Source: Pieris napi
Taxonomy: Eukaryota; Arthropoda; Insecta; Lepidoptera; Pieridae
Direction: 5' to 3'
Assembly: GCF_905475465.1 (NCBI RefSeq)
Contig: NC_062238.1
Coordinates: 6,428,501 to 6,492,500 of the forward strand
DNA length: 64,000 nucleotides
This document shows, in pieces, positions 1 through 13,144 of this stretch. Both the position numbers and the translations under genes were made by a program. Below the pieces are notes generated by a model that searched no databases, had not been told where the DNA came from, and saw nothing but the letters and a program-made list of their open reading frames with translations. How positions within the stretch are numbered: position 1 is the stretch's first letter; each line of letters opens with the position of its first letter.

Positions 1-81
1 AATAAAAGTATTCTGAAATGAAATCAAACTAATATATTATGTAATCAACATTTGGATTTTTTTCTTTACGAAAAAAATAAT

Positions 82-106
82 GGCAAAATATGTTGCTAAG
101 CGCAAA
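82..106. repeat. Short dispersed repeat segment, copy 1 of 2
   Basis: A 25-bp stretch containing AAAATATGTTGCTAAGCGCA recurs almost exactly at 46876-46900, in the same orientation. Both copies sit in AT-rich sequence and are followed by a diverging CGAA-containing segment. They look like surviving cores of an interspersed repeat that I cannot name. Element ends are not visible. Confidence 0.5.
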
Positions 107-1703
107 ACTCGAACTCGGGTGGACAAATTCTAGTATTATTTATTACTTGAAAGAGACCATATTAAGGCAAAACGAAGTTAAGTTTAAAAAAAATCGACCA
201 CTTACAACTAATGTGCAATGCAAATACCACATGTAAGCCACGTGCGTGATTTGAATATAGACATAAAAAGGCTCACTCAAAAAAAACAAATGCAATATTA
301 ACTTTCTTTTATTTATATCAACAGAGGATCAGATACATGTTAAACTAAATTATACATTGAAAAGCCATTCATTTTAATTCCGCGCAGAGTACCTACGTCT
401 TATGTACAGCTGGTCTAAATGAATTCAAATTACGCAAATCTCCTTGTCTATACCTTTATTGACATGAGAAACATTAGTTATTAGTGTCGCGCTGTGTGGT
501 CAAACGAAAGCTGCCCTCTAACGGATAATATCACAAGCTTATCTGATAGAGGAAGTTGAAGGAAATCCTACGTATACTACAGGATATTACTTAACTTTCT
601 CTACGTGAAGGAGACTTTTAAAATAAATATTATGAATATTTACTATTACTTTTTTATTTACTATTACTTCCTATGTATAAAAGAAAGCGTGTTTTATATT
701 CTAGCGAATCACCAGGTTAGCCCTTAGTAGCTATGGGTAAATTGAATTGCATAGTTATCGGTTTATATTTTTGATAATGTTTATTACTTCTTTTTGAATT
801 CCTTATTTTCGAATATACATATTTCAAATTTTTTAATTATTAACCTTAGTCAATAGGGGTTTTGCGTAACCTACGTTCACACTATATAACTAGACAATTT
901 AAGATCAAAAAGACCGGCAGAAATCTTGTAAATAAGACGTAATAACGGACAGAGATGACCGCGATAGGCCGATTGAGATCTCTACCTGCTTATTAAATGC
1001 AATTAAATGGTCGTAAAAGTAGTTTCCTAATCTTTTAACGACATCTACTAAACTCACGAAACGAATTTACACTTTAGACTGATAATACTATTCAAGTAAA
1101 ATTTTACTACATTTTTGGACTGCGACGCTATATACCTACAGCGTATTCCTTTATTTGCGATACATATTAGTTTCGGATTAGCTTTTGCGTTTTGAGTTCT
1201 CGTGTTTTGTAGGAAAACGAAAGTGCTAATGACATGGGTCATTATATTTAACATACACTGCTATGTGTATAATTACATTAAAAATGCTCAAGCGTAAGGT
1301 AAGGGCTACATTGTATATACTACATAGAGGGAGGCGTATAACAGCGTGCTTACCGCGTGCTTACCACGTACTTAATCTTTACCTATGTTGAGAATACACA
1401 GAGTATTTGGACAGCCAATGGTAGCAGAGTGGCACTGCTACACTAATTCTCTTCATTACTTTTTTAACATTTTGAAGTCCGATCAGTCAATTATATCTAG
1501 CAGAAGAACGAAATAAACGAATATCGATACCTCCATATTTCGAGCATTAAATGTTTTACTAATTTGGAAGTCTTAATGAGATATTTTATATGATTTACAT
1601 GTATGGAGTATTTTATAGGTGTTTAGGATCTTAATAGTATAACTAAAGACCTCGTGAACTGGATGCAAATTTGTGGTCGAGTGCGTCACAACGGCAGCGG
1701 ATA

Positions 1704-1732
1704 GTTGTCAACTGTCAGTTGTCAGTTGTCAC
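1704..1732. repeat. Cluster of tandem TGTCA words
   Basis: The word TTGTCA or CTGTCA occurs four times in about 29 bp, at 6-8 bp spacing. TGTCA/TGACA is the core bound by TALE homeodomain proteins (Meis/Homothorax class). The array could be a binding-site cluster or a small tandem duplication; the sequence does not decide between them. Confidence 0.3.
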
Positions 1733-2495
1733 GATCGTGATGTAATGGACCGCGATTATCGGCAAGATCAGTGACGCTTCATTGCCACTTATCGTAACTT
1801 TCATTAGAGGCGACGGCATTAGCTATGACGGATTGCTTTAATGTCAATATAATGCACAAAATATGCCTGTCAAACTGCAAATTACGCTAATACAAGTCCG
1901 GAATAAAAAAGAAAATTAGATTCCTTATTACTTTATATTATTCCCCCGTATATAATTATATAGGATATCCGTTATAAATGAAATCAATTAAAAGTTATTT
2001 ACAGAAGACGTACGCAAATTAATTAATTTACATCCTTATCACAACGCCATCTATGTTTGCTCCTAAAACCTCTATAAGGAAACCTCATTTCAAATAGAGA
2101 TCTCCTTAATTACTTTGTTCATGTAGGTACTCTCGCTCAAAAGATTTCCCGCGTATCATGGGGAGTCTGATTAAAATTTTCTCCACTCAGTTGGGAGCTT
2201 ATTACAGCCGCATACGACTTGTAATTCCATGTTTATCAAAAACATTCGTAATTTGTGCGTAAAAGATAATTTCAAAGTAGGCAATCCCTGTTTCACTTGT
2301 AATTCCTTCGGAGAAATGTATAAATATTTTTCAATATGTTACTGGATGTGATTAAGTATTCAATGGTATAATTAACGAAATATCACAAAATATTCTGCTA
2401 ATATAGCTTTCCTAAGAACTAAATTTTGACCACCTAAAAAGGTTCCAAATAAATAATAATCTGTTAGTTACGTGTTAACATAATATAAAAAAAAC

Positions 2496-2712
2496 AGTGG
2501 CGTTACGTCAATTTAGTTCTAGGCGACAGATTTCTGAATCTGTTCGTGATCATTTGTTTTTCAAATGGACAAGTAGAAGATCAGCCTTCTGTGCCTGACA
2601 CACGTCGTCGACTTTTTGGGTCTAAGGCATGGCGGATTGCACTAATGGACTTTCTGTCTATGTGCGCATTTAACACTCGCTCTTACGGTGAGGGGCAATA
2701 TCGCGAGGGAAC
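2496..2712 (-). repeat. tRNA-derived SINE fragment with an internal inversion
   Basis: From 2496 to about 2631 the sequence follows the tail half of the window's common SINE in minus orientation: GTGGCG, CAGATTTCTG, then GTCGACTTTTTGGGTCTAAG. From about 2637 to 2712 the next SINE segment continues, but in plus orientation: CTAATGGACTTTCTGTCTATG, then a diverged GTGAGG. The segment that should read CCTCACGATG...AAGTCCATTGG is therefore flipped in place. The tRNA-like head is missing. Compare the normally ordered minus copy at 21731-22009. Confidence 0.6.
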
Positions 2713-2714
2713 AT

Positions 2715-5190
2715 AAAATTGCTAAGTATTTACAGTATGTATTTGATATAGAGTCTCTTCAACATCAAATTGGTATTGCAAAGTACCTACTAGATAAGAT
2801 ACCAGCTTTTTTTATTAAAGCGTTTATAGTTATTAACCATACAATTTACGCTTACAAAGCCTTATCACCTAAATGCGGTACAAAGTGAGGTTTATTTTTA
2901 TGGCAAACAGCCGAAGGGAACGCTGCAACTTTCATCATTTACATGTCGCCTTTGTTTCAAAAACACTGATAAAAGATCCGTAAACACCGGGAAAGACTTT
3001 TTAACAGTTCTCCTAAAACTTCCTCTTTGTTCAATAAAACAACTTGTTTTTTTTTTCAAACGCGGGTTTCGCAAATTTAAGCACCAATATCTATTGATAT
3101 TTTCGATTCGGATATATTCGACTTTTTTCACTGACACACACATTTTTTCACAAAAAAATAAATTTAAATGTTACCTTCTGAGTAGATTACAATTACATAA
3201 CATCATTAAAACCGTATAGGAATAATTTCAGTGCAATCAAGTACTTCGTATGTAGTAATTATGTATTTATTAATAAAAAAAATGTTTTTTTTTATGATGG
3301 ATTGGTTTTAGCTATGATTACAAGAATTATATCCATAATTATTATGTATATGCTCAAAACTTATTACTATAGGTTCATAATTTTGAGTACAACAGTTATT
3401 CAGCCATTTAAGGCAAAATTTTATTTATGTCACCAAACACCACAGAATGAATAAGCAAGCTCCAACTAATATTTTAAGTAGGTTAATAAACAAACATTTT
3501 TGCTATTCCCTTGGTTGAAGTCTTTCATAAAAAGTAATGGTCACTTTCTCGCGTCGAATTTGAATGATTGCCAGAGGTAAAAACTCATTGTGGTTTTGAC
3601 GGCAATTTGTATGCTGGTTTCATTCGAAAGCTTTCTTTGAATTTCTGTTGTTTTTTGTGATAGGTAGTTGAAACTCAAAATAGAAAACGTTTTGAAATTC
3701 GAATTTCTTTGTTTTAGGCCCGATTGAATGTAGCTTTGTATATTTGTACTTTTTCTTTTTTTATTAGTAAAAGAAGATTGTATTTGTTCTCGTCGTCTAT
3801 TATCGTGCTTAAATACACAATAGTATACCTATATGTGTATAGTGAAATTATGTTTTAATATAATTTTATTTTAATGAATAGATTTGATTAATATAGTTAT
3901 GAGATGATTATATAATTAGGAATCTACTAAATGGCAATAAAAAAACTTTAACTGCTTATAATTTCAACAAAACGGGATACTTTTAATATAAAAATTCCCT
4001 ACAATTTGGTAAATTTCCAAAATAAACTGTAATAAACACTCCTTTGTAATACCGCTAATTTGCCGTAAATTAATGAATACTAACAAAATGGCTAATTAGT
4101 AATTGCACGACAATTTAATGAGGTCCCATCGCCCCACGGGGTGGAACGATGTTAATAACATTTTTAATTTTGCAGTATATACTGTTTGATCTTACGGCCA
4201 AAAGACGTGTAAGAATTAAATATTCTGTTTATAACTTATTTAATATTGTGAACGGACAACCATAAACATATGCTTTGATTAATATTTGCTATTCTGATTT
4301 GTGGCAACGAATAATTTTGTTGGCTTTTTTGACCTTGCTTGAAACTGCATGAGAACTTACCCACGTATCAAACGATCAAGTGATTATACGTGAAAAAAAT
4401 AAATGTCATTATTTCATGAACACAATTTTATTCATATTGGTAATTCAAAGATGATTAAAAGTTTTATAATTGCATAATATATTATTACGAACGAGAAATT
4501 TAGAAATGTGAATTCTGTTTTTACAAACCACCACAATACTTCACTAGTTGACCGCATTCAAACTTACCTGTAATGAAAATAAAGTTTTATTAGTAAAATA
4601 ATATTCTGTGACAAAATTTAAATGAACTAGGAAAACGAAATAGTTATTAACATAATGATGGCGCCACACAAATCTTGACATAAATGGCGAACTTTGTATA
4701 ATATTTGAATAAACTTGTCCATTTAATATAATAATAACGTACTTTATTTTGACCGTTAAGTTTTAACGCGCTTTCTGAGAAGCGGCAAAAATATGTAGTA
4801 GGTAATGTTTTGAAAGGTTTTTAGACTTTAATGTGTGATAAAGATCACCCACGATTTCGTCTTCAAAATAACGTTCATTACTAAGGTTATTCAAACTCTG
4901 CAAGCGCTAGTAGTTAATTACGATGAACTCAATTTTACAAATGGTTTTCAGTGTTTTCACATTTAATTTTTTACAATAAATTCCGACAAGTTTTAATTTG
5001 TAATATATTTTTGACGTCGATATTTGGCTTGGAACTTTATTACGGTTCCTAGGATATAAGTTTACGCGCGAACTATCTCATCTGTCAAACGGTCGTAAGA
5101 TCTTGACACAAGTTGTCTATGAATCTTAGCCGGAGTGCGTTCGAGAGTGACATAGCGATCATATGAAATATTTCACGCGAAAACTTACTG
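2715..5190. other. AT-rich noncoding stretch
   Basis: No gene is supported. Short frames, including an 81-codon one at 2898-3143 on the minus strand, have no family signature and biased low-complexity composition. No repeat copy is clear apart from the edges of the flanking elements. Confidence 0.5.
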
Positions 5191-5195
5191 TTTTG

Positions 5196-5585
5196 ACGTG
5201 ATAACGTCTTTAAAATCGTTTTAGTCGGGTGACATGTTCAGAAACTTGTGTCACACCAAAACCTCACGAGCGCGATCGCAGGTATAACGAGAGAGAGACG
5301 GACTGATCTCCCGTCTCATCTCGAGCGCTGCCAGTCATTCCGTGAAACTTGTCACGCGGAATCCTCACGAGCGGAGGCTGGCATAGCGTTCGAGTGAGTG
5401 GACCGATCTTCCGTCTCTCTCACTCTAGCGGCATACAAACGAATGGAGATTTTCTGGTGCGGTTAAGTTTTCGTTGAATGTTTAACAGTGAAACAAAATG
5501 ATGTAATTTAAAATTTGAAAAAATTGTTATCTTCATTAATTCCTTACTTCCCAAAAACTTATATCACCAATAAGACGTTATTTTA
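5196..5585 (+). mobile_element. Small TIR element, family X copy 1 (enlarged)
   Basis: The left end reads ACGTGATAACGTCTT and the right end carries the reverse complement AAGACGTTAT before decaying. The interior (GTCGGGTGACATGTTCAGAA, then CCTCACGAGCGCGATCGC, then GCGGCATACAAACGAATGG, then GGTTAAGTTTTCGTTGAATG) is shared with the inverted copy at 63000-63264. This copy is about 125 bp longer because its centre holds a second, diverged version of the CACGAGCG...CCGTCTC segment. No coding capacity is seen, so it is non-autonomous. Superfamily not assigned. Confidence 0.65.
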
Positions 5586-5589
5586 TTAG

Positions 5590-8500
5590 TAATCATTAAA
5601 AGAATAATCGTATTTAAATTTCATGTTTTTGCAATGCAAAATGCATAATATATAGTCAATTCGCACATTTCGCATAATCTTTCGTAATGAACAAATTACA
5701 ACAAGAGCGAATGTAATAATGTCAAATATAGATAATCACAGAAATCCTTCTCAAGTGATTCACAAAACATGAATGATGGCATTGCCAAATAATCGTGACT
5801 TATAACTCGGTCAAGACATATTAAACACTATTCATGTTAACACGAATGCTAAGCATGGAGATGAAGAGATAAAGTCTTTGAGTTTGTTATAGATTTATTG
5901 AATGCATAGAGAATCATAAAATCAAGTTATGAAGTATATACAAACGGTTTGTTGGGGGTAATCAATTAGTTGTAGACAGTTTTACACTTTATCATTCTAA
6001 GGTTCGATATTTATTAAATTGCAAAGACACGAGAATTATAACGGCAAAACATATAAAATAAGTTGAAAGAAGGTTTATTGTTAATTTATCGAAACATTCA
6101 GTAAAATAAATATATTTTACATTTTAATTTAATTGTTATTTTAAAACCTCATGCACAATATGACTATTTCTTGTAAGACAAGTGAAAGAATTTTAATAGC
6201 TGTCAAATCATCCGAAGAGTTTTGGCGCCAAACAATATGTAGAAAGCGTGTCATCTGTCGTAGTTACGGCATGATTAATTTCAATGGCCATCAAGGAAAT
6301 ATTTGTTTCCGGTCTGCGTATCTATGCTTAAACTTGTAATGTTCTTTTTTTTCAGTAAATTGTCATATTGACAGAACCTCCCGCTGCATAAACAATATTC
6401 GCGTTAAAAGAGCATAAAGATAGAACATTTATCCTGTTACAGTATATTTATACTCGTAATAAAATAGATAAAAATAATGTCATCTTTGTTGGATCATATT
6501 TACTTAATAAATATTAAGTGCCTATCATAGAAATCCATAATCTTGTGCAAGTTTATGGAACCCATTGTTATTACTTGACGTACTCACATCCATCCACGAG
6601 GTTGATTTACAGGCAATATGGGGCTAATAATTTATTTATATCCACTAATAAACGATGGCTCCATGTGGCGCTTAAACCTAAGCGACAGGGTTGCCATTAA
6701 TGCCTGATGCCAACGTACCATAGACAACAAAGTTCTTCGTTTGAGTTATCAAATTACATACATGTTTAATATTCCTAAAGTATAGATTAAGCACAAACAA
6801 ATATTTTTTTAAATTATATTCTGAAAACAAGAAAAGTAAATCAACTGAGTATTCCTTACTTTGTTTATGTAAGACGATGACAGTTATATGAAATCCGTAT
6901 TCCAATGTCATTTATAAAGATTGGGGTCATTTTTATGTCAAATGTATCATTTAGACAAAAACAAGAGAATACCGAAAAAATAAAAAAATATATTGTTATT
7001 AGTTTTAAAATTTAGACTATTAATTCGTTATTTTCCTACACAGTACATGTAACTTGGTGAATGGGCTCCTGAAATACAATTCTGACTACATCAGGACCCT
7101 GGGATACATGTTTGTTAATATTAGTTTATGGCAATACATTATTATTAGACTTACTAATAACGATTCCTAGGAAGCTATAAATGAAACTGGTAACCCTAGA
7201 AGCAAAGTAACCAAGAATTGATTTAAGTAGACGGTGAATGATCGTTCGATGAGAGATTGCAGTTGAACTTCATTACACAATAAATGTATTGTAATAAACT
7301 GATATATAGTATATCACTTCTCATCAGGATGCAAATTAGTTTCGCAAAACTAGATTTTCATAGGTTTCACTATTTAAAAATAACACAAAAGGTATCTTTG
7401 CTTGGATAACAGAAATTTTTATAGTATGATCCATTAAGACTTTTCGCCGAGTCGATTTAGCAACCTTGCGTTCTTAATTATTAACTATTTTGTTAATTAT
7501 TTTACTTTATTATGTTTCTACTCATTATTATTTACAACGCGAATAGGTACATAGTTTTTTGTATATTCGCGAACCCATGCGACTTCCACGACACAAAGGA
7601 CCTCGGGATTTGTGTGCCACGATATCACTGGCTAGTCCCTTGGCTAAGCTAGTTTCGAGGAAGTTGCATGGATCTGGACATTTCGACATTTCAAAAGTTC
7701 TCATGACATTTCACAAGTGTATATCTCATGTCATTTGATGTTTGAGAGCATAAGTAAAAAATTAAGATTTATTAGTAAACGAATGGATACCTCTTGAATG
7801 TTGTAGAGGGAAACTGTGTTTTATTTTTTAGTTTTATTTTACATTTATGCAAAATCTATAAAGTTTTATTTAATGCATACGGCCTCTTGCTTGTCTGCCT
7901 TTTCTATGAATATTTCAATGGTCAGGACACAGATGAGAAACTAGGATTAAAAAAGTTATGTCTACTATATCGTGTATGACTGACTAATCGGGAACACGAA
8001 TACATAAAAAAATATACAGCGCTATCAAGCATCACGTGGACATGACGAATCCAATATCAACCATATAATAGTTACTATATTATTAAGTAATACAATATTG
8101 TAACAATTATATATAATTAATTTCAATATAAACTACAAAGACTGTTCATACATAGACCGCTTAGGAGCTGATAAACCTTTAATTGGAATGAAAACGTTGA
8201 GATAAGCCAGTTGCTAATATATTTTGTTGGACTTTAATGGTGAGCTTGTTAATCTAATAGCTATTTATTTCTATTAAACCAGTGCCAACTGGACAAATGT
8301 GCTAATCTATCTGATTTAAAATTACTTATTGCATGTGTACGCAGAGCAAAAATTGAAATATAATATACTTTCATTAGCAAACACTTCTTTTGTTTTTATG
8401 TATGTAGATATTTTAAAAGGCATAACATAACGATTCTATTGATTATGTAAGTGTCAACAATCAATAAATAGGATAAACAAAGTTACGTTATTGCACAGTG

Positions 8501-8955
8501 AAATCGCTACTCACAATTAAGTCGTCAGAATGACAAGTCCAAGAACTCATAGTACAATAGCTCCTATAAATCACTGAATAGAAAAGGTATTTACGAGAAC
8601 GTATTCCTGTAATCTGAAACCTAAATACCAACAATGTTACCCGATACTCATCCGCCGTTCGTGCTGCCGCTGTATTATCATTCACGCGATTTTAAAACAT
8701 CCGCATTGTCCTACTAATGACTTACAACATTTACTTTCATAAAAACTATCGTATAGTGAGTATAACAGGCATGGCAATGGATCTTTATATGCACCTATTA
8801 ATGCAAACCCGTACGGTAATAGAAAAAATCATCCAGAACCCGGCAATACCAGAAATCGACATCAGGCATAGAAGGCTCATCACCTACTTGCCTATAAAGA
8901 ACAATTATGAATGAGACAGAAATCTGAAGTCAAGATCCACAATTAGGTTAATTTT
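5590..8955. other. AT-rich noncoding stretch
   Basis: No gene is supported. Frames of 60-78 codons occur at the density expected by chance. At about 8910-8940 the words GACAGAAATCTGAAG resemble a SINE tail, but the copy is too decayed to bound. Otherwise nothing is recognised. Confidence 0.5.
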
Positions 8956-8960
8956 ACATA

Positions 8961-9330
8961 ACAGAAGGAAAATGGGCAGGCTGTTCTGATGTTAAGTGAT
9001 ACCGTCACACATAGACACTCACATTGCCAGAAGGCGTTTGATTGCCGGCGTTTTAAGACTCGGTACTCTTTTCTTCAAGGACCCTAAGACAATTTAGTTC
9101 GGAAATACTTCAATGGGCAGCTGTTTCCACATAGTGGTGGTGCGCGGAAAAAACTGCCTTGAGAAACGCTTAGTTGCGGAAGGTGATACGGATGGTATTT
9201 ATAGTGACGTGCGGTGATGAACCCAGCTGCAGGTATTAGTCCGACCAACTCTGAACACTCTCCATGGTAAATGCGGTAGAAGATGCAGAGAGACCCCACA
9301 TCTCTACGCAACGCCAAGGGATTTTTTTTA
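8961..9330 (-). mobile_element. LINE 3' fragment, Jockey/CR1-like (family A)
   Basis: Read on the minus strand, this encodes a broken C-terminal tail of the kind found at the end of Jockey/CR1-type reverse transcriptases. After a stretch spelling FPRTTTMWKQLPIEVFPN there is an in-frame stop, then a GSLKKRV-like segment. The 3' end is near 8961, with the sequence complementary to GGCAGGCTGTTCTGATGTTA. Related fragments lie at 14590, 48590 (opposite strand), 51105 and 56745. The copy is 5'-truncated and dead. Clade assignment is from memory of tail motifs and is tentative. Confidence 0.65.
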
Positions 9331-11585
9331 TGAATGAAGGTCTGTTAAGGTAACGTAAAACCCATAGTTTATTTAATAAGATCGTGGTCATGCCACGAAT
9401 TAACGGCACTTTCGACACGCTTTCATTCCACATTTAAGCAGAATCTATTGTTTCCTCTTTATATTTGCCTACAAGCCTATCCTTATTAGCATGCATAAAT
9501 CTACGTAAATTCTTTCTAAGGAGTATTTTTAAGTAGCACAAAGATCCGACCTAGCAGAGCGCACACTGCCTGCCAAATGCTTGATGAATTACATATATGG
9601 CTTATTCCCAGGATACGAACTGGACCACCGTACGAGAAGCATCAGAAAAATGGTTGTGATAATATTAATATTATCTATCCATTTAATCTTAATTAAGCTT
9701 AAGCTTAAACTGTCATTATAACATCAGGGGATAAATGAGATTAGTCAGAATCCATCGTAGAATAATCTATAGAACATCACTTAGCAAAAGTTACCGAGCG
9801 ACGCCGTGACACGACGGTTATTAATGACATTAGTTCACTGTAGATACGAGATAGCTCATATCTCTAACGTTGGTGTTTAAATGTAGAATATGTTTAAAAA
9901 GGCTGTGCAGATTATTAATGTTTTAATACGAACCTTCGTAAGCTTCCCGAGAGCTGGTTGGTTATGAAAAATTTAATCAGAAATAGGAAACAAAAACAGA
10001 GTGTCTTGCTTTTAATAGAGACTGTAAGTAGTTTTATTGGTCACTTCTTTGTTTAATATCCTTTTTAGTAAATTAGGTTAGACTTAAACATAGTGCAGAG
10101 TAAATTTATTTAAAAAAGGCCCAGATAAACGTAATAATTTAGGCTTAGGGATATATAATATAATATTAATTGAGTGTGGAGGAAAGAAGTCATGCTGTTA
10201 TATTGTGTCGTATAGTGTGATTTAAGAATAAATGTGCAATAAATCAATTGGTTCTAGAAAATTGTCAACATCTTTAAAGTCAGATACAATGTCTACAGCG
10301 CGATTGTAACGTATTATACAAAACTATTTGTCACGTAAATACGCCACAAAGCATTTGGAATTGCCCTAACGAACCGTGTAATACACCGCGAAATTTTAGT
10401 CAAATCGAATTCTTCGTTACAGGCATACACAGATAATCAACTATCGACTATTTCATGTACGCTACTTGTCCATGATAATACGTCTATCTTTTTCAGAATT
10501 CCCACAGACTAAATTAATTATTATCGATCCAGCAATATAAGCATGAAAACACAGCAAATAGAATTTAGTGTATAATGTAAGGTTTACGTTTACGTATTAA
10601 ATATCACGTGGGAGTACTTTGAGCTTAGCATTAATATTATCTTATCTTCTGGAATGTGACCATAGTAAGGACTCTTGATTGAAAAATAATAAAGTAGAAA
10701 TTATAGTGATGATATAAAAGCCTGAATCTTTACTAACTTGGCGACGCTGGGAATTGGTATAATAGGTATATATTTAAACTTAACAGAACAATACAATATT
10801 AACATAAGCACCACAAACTTCCGACCATATTTTCAATATATTAGGTCCGTATTGAAAGATTCAATTTCCGCAATTCACTTAACATAAAGAAAATATTAAC
10901 GATGCGTTGCACTTTTCACAAAATGGCGGCCATGTTCTGGCGCCAACCCACTCAATATGGAGTCGATTTACGAGTTGCCCTCAATTTCGTTTCATTCGTA
11001 CCGCGATTGTACAGGTTAATCGAATGCTTTGCTCAAATGAATAATAGGTACCGCCTTACTATTAAACGTATTTATTTATTGTTTTAAACTTCTTGTTAAA
11101 GACATATTTATTAGGCTAACAACATATAGAGGCATGCGTGTGAGTTATTATGATTAAGACTGTAATTGGTTGTTATGTTTTCCATTTTAAGAAGTCGATA
11201 TAAGTATGTATGCAGTTCTAGTTTTTAATGGTTATGCGTAAATAAAGGTCCTCGTAGCGATTTTGTGCCTTGAGTTATAATGGCATAGCGGGAAAAGATT
11301 GGAAAATAGTAGCGAAGATGAGAGACCAATTAAATAATTTGTCGTGTATTAATATTAGACAGTAGCATAAACTTAATGTAATCCTTATTATAGTACTCGA
11401 ACATAGCCTATTTTTATTTTATTCTATTTTTTTAGTTATTATAATGATACTACCGACAGGGTTGTTTGATTCATGCAATTTAAAAAAAATGGTTCATACA
11501 TTTATATCTGTAGGAATCTAGTTGACCGTTTTTATATCCCTTTTTAGAAACTTTAAGTACTTTACTTCATATATGTACTTTTTGT
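9331..11585. other. AT-rich noncoding stretch
   Basis: Nothing supports a gene. A 61-codon frame at 10902-11087 has no recognisable signature. No element ends were found. Confidence 0.5.
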
Positions 11586-11589
11586 GTTA

Positions 11590-11752
11590 TGACTCAGTAT
11601 GACTTTGCTGTGGAATGGAAGCTTGGTTATTCATATCACAGGTTCATACTGGCTTGGAAACCAGTCTCCCAATACCTTCTTAATTGTAATCGTACTGTTT
11701 GTTTCAAATGTTATATGGGAGAAAATAAAGAATTATTATTATTATTTCCCAA
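11590..11752 (+). mobile_element. Probable non-LTR retroelement 3' end
   Basis: The sequence ends in AATAAAG followed by a run of ATT units (about 11726-11750). A polyadenylation signal plus a short A/T repeat tail is the usual 3' end of non-LTR elements. The 60-67-codon frames across it are not conserved-looking. The family is unknown and the 5' boundary is not visible. Confidence 0.35.
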
Positions 11753-11754
11753 CA

Positions 11755-13010
11755 GATGGCGTTACAAAAATTCCATTTAAATACATTTTGCCGACAAAGT
11801 AAATAAATACAGAACAACTTCACATCTAGGCGTTTAATCACTTAATTATCGGCAATCATTGCACAATTACAAACCTAGCATTTAAATGCCTTTACATATG
11901 TCCTATTGACATTTCCTAACCTCTTTAATATACAAATTGAAGTCCCGCCCTACTCGAAAATGCGTTATGTTAATTACTTGAAACTTGAGATTTCCATATT
12001 AATTTTATTATGTGAGAACGGTTTAGTTTGCTCTATAACTCTTGACGTAATGTTACAAGTAATTGTGTGGGTATTGCAGTTTAACATGAAAGAGTTAAAA
12101 AATTCTAATATATATTCTACTATATATATATATTTTACTATTACTAGCCATACTATCACCAACATATAGTATTACTAACGTGAATTTAATATTTGTATTC
12201 ACACATCGTTACACTAAATGCTGATGTTTAAAAACCCTTAAAAGGGACGAATACACGTCTAAGATTTGAAATGTTTAGGCAAATATTTTTTACCGTCTCG
12301 GAACAACAGTTGTATCGCCGGGAATCGAACCCTTGAACTACATTACATTAACCATAAAACCGCGGTAAAGTCTTACGTAAAAAATATATATAAAATGCTG
12401 ATACGCAACTAAAAAGAGGTTTTTAAATGAACTGGCTAATATCAGAACAGAACCTTATTTAGCGACTATCTGATAAGCGTACTTCCTTCGATTATGCAAC
12501 AATTTTTTATAATTAACACAAATTCTCACGAATTCTGATGCCTCTGACTACATACACTTGTCCAAATTTGGCATTAGATAACAAGACAACCATATGTGCT
12601 TTGCAAATTTAAATATGCAGAAGGCGTTGCCCTCGAATATTTGTGGGACAAATGTGGGGTAAATAGATATTTCATTCCAAATGCGGGGTAAATAATTAAA
12701 ATCCAAAGCCTTGTTTGTAAGCGCCTGGTGCCACATGATACTCGGTTAATAAATCCTCTTTTTCACGTAATTAAAAGATGTAAATTAGATTTTTAAAAAG
12801 GGCAGTTGTCAGCATAATTAATCATCGAGGAAAGTATTGAACATATTTTAATTAAGCATTAAATAGTTAAAAACTTGTATGAAAATCTAGTATGGCTTAT
12901 TTAAGTTTAAAATCTTACATTTATAGCTCCATTGTTTCTAGAAATTAATATCTAGCAGACTAGTATTAAAGCCATATAAACTCTTTATTACGTCATTTGT
13001 CTCTATAATG
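11755..13010. other. AT-rich noncoding stretch
   Basis: No gene is supported. Two overlapping frames at 11906-12169 and 11974-12165 lie on opposite strands of a TATA-rich segment and look like composition artefacts. At about 12318-12335 the minus strand contains GGGTTCGATTCCCGG, a tRNA T-arm/B-box-like word, without a foldable tRNA around it. Confidence 0.5.
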
Positions 13011-13011
13011 T

Positions 13012-13140
13012 AAAAATGGGTTAAATTTATTTGGTTTAACCGAATAGCCGTACATTAATTGCTTCCCTCCCTATAACGGAACTTCTCTATAACGAATAAA
13101 AATACTCGGTCCCTTGAAATTCGTTATAAAGAGAGACTGT
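13012..13140 (+). mobile_element. Decayed MITE, family T (pogo/Tigger-like ends)
   Basis: This is the right two-thirds of the element also present at 32933-33117. Shared words, in order, are TACATTAATT, CCCTCCCTATAACG, TCTCTATAACGAATAAA and CGTTATAAAGAG, ending GACTGTATAT. The left terminus has decayed. Repeated (A/C)TATAACGAA words next to a CAGTN-type terminus are typical of pogo/Tigger-derived MITEs. That class assignment is inference. Confidence 0.5.
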
Positions 13141-13144
13141 ATAT

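Larger units (their letters stand above)
1..2490. other. AT-rich noncoding stretch
   Basis: No open reading frame here looks like a gene; the longest is a 66-codon frame with no recognisable motif. The sequence is AT-rich with many homopolymer runs. It contains a short repeated segment near 82 and a cluster of TGTCA words near 1704, both listed separately. Otherwise I see nothing in it. Confidence 0.6.

Noticed and set aside
12302..12362. Possible tRNA gene on the minus strand (GGGTTCGATTCCCGG)
   Set aside because: Only the T-arm-like word is good; no matching acceptor stem, D-arm or anticodon stem could be drawn. More likely a SINE relic.
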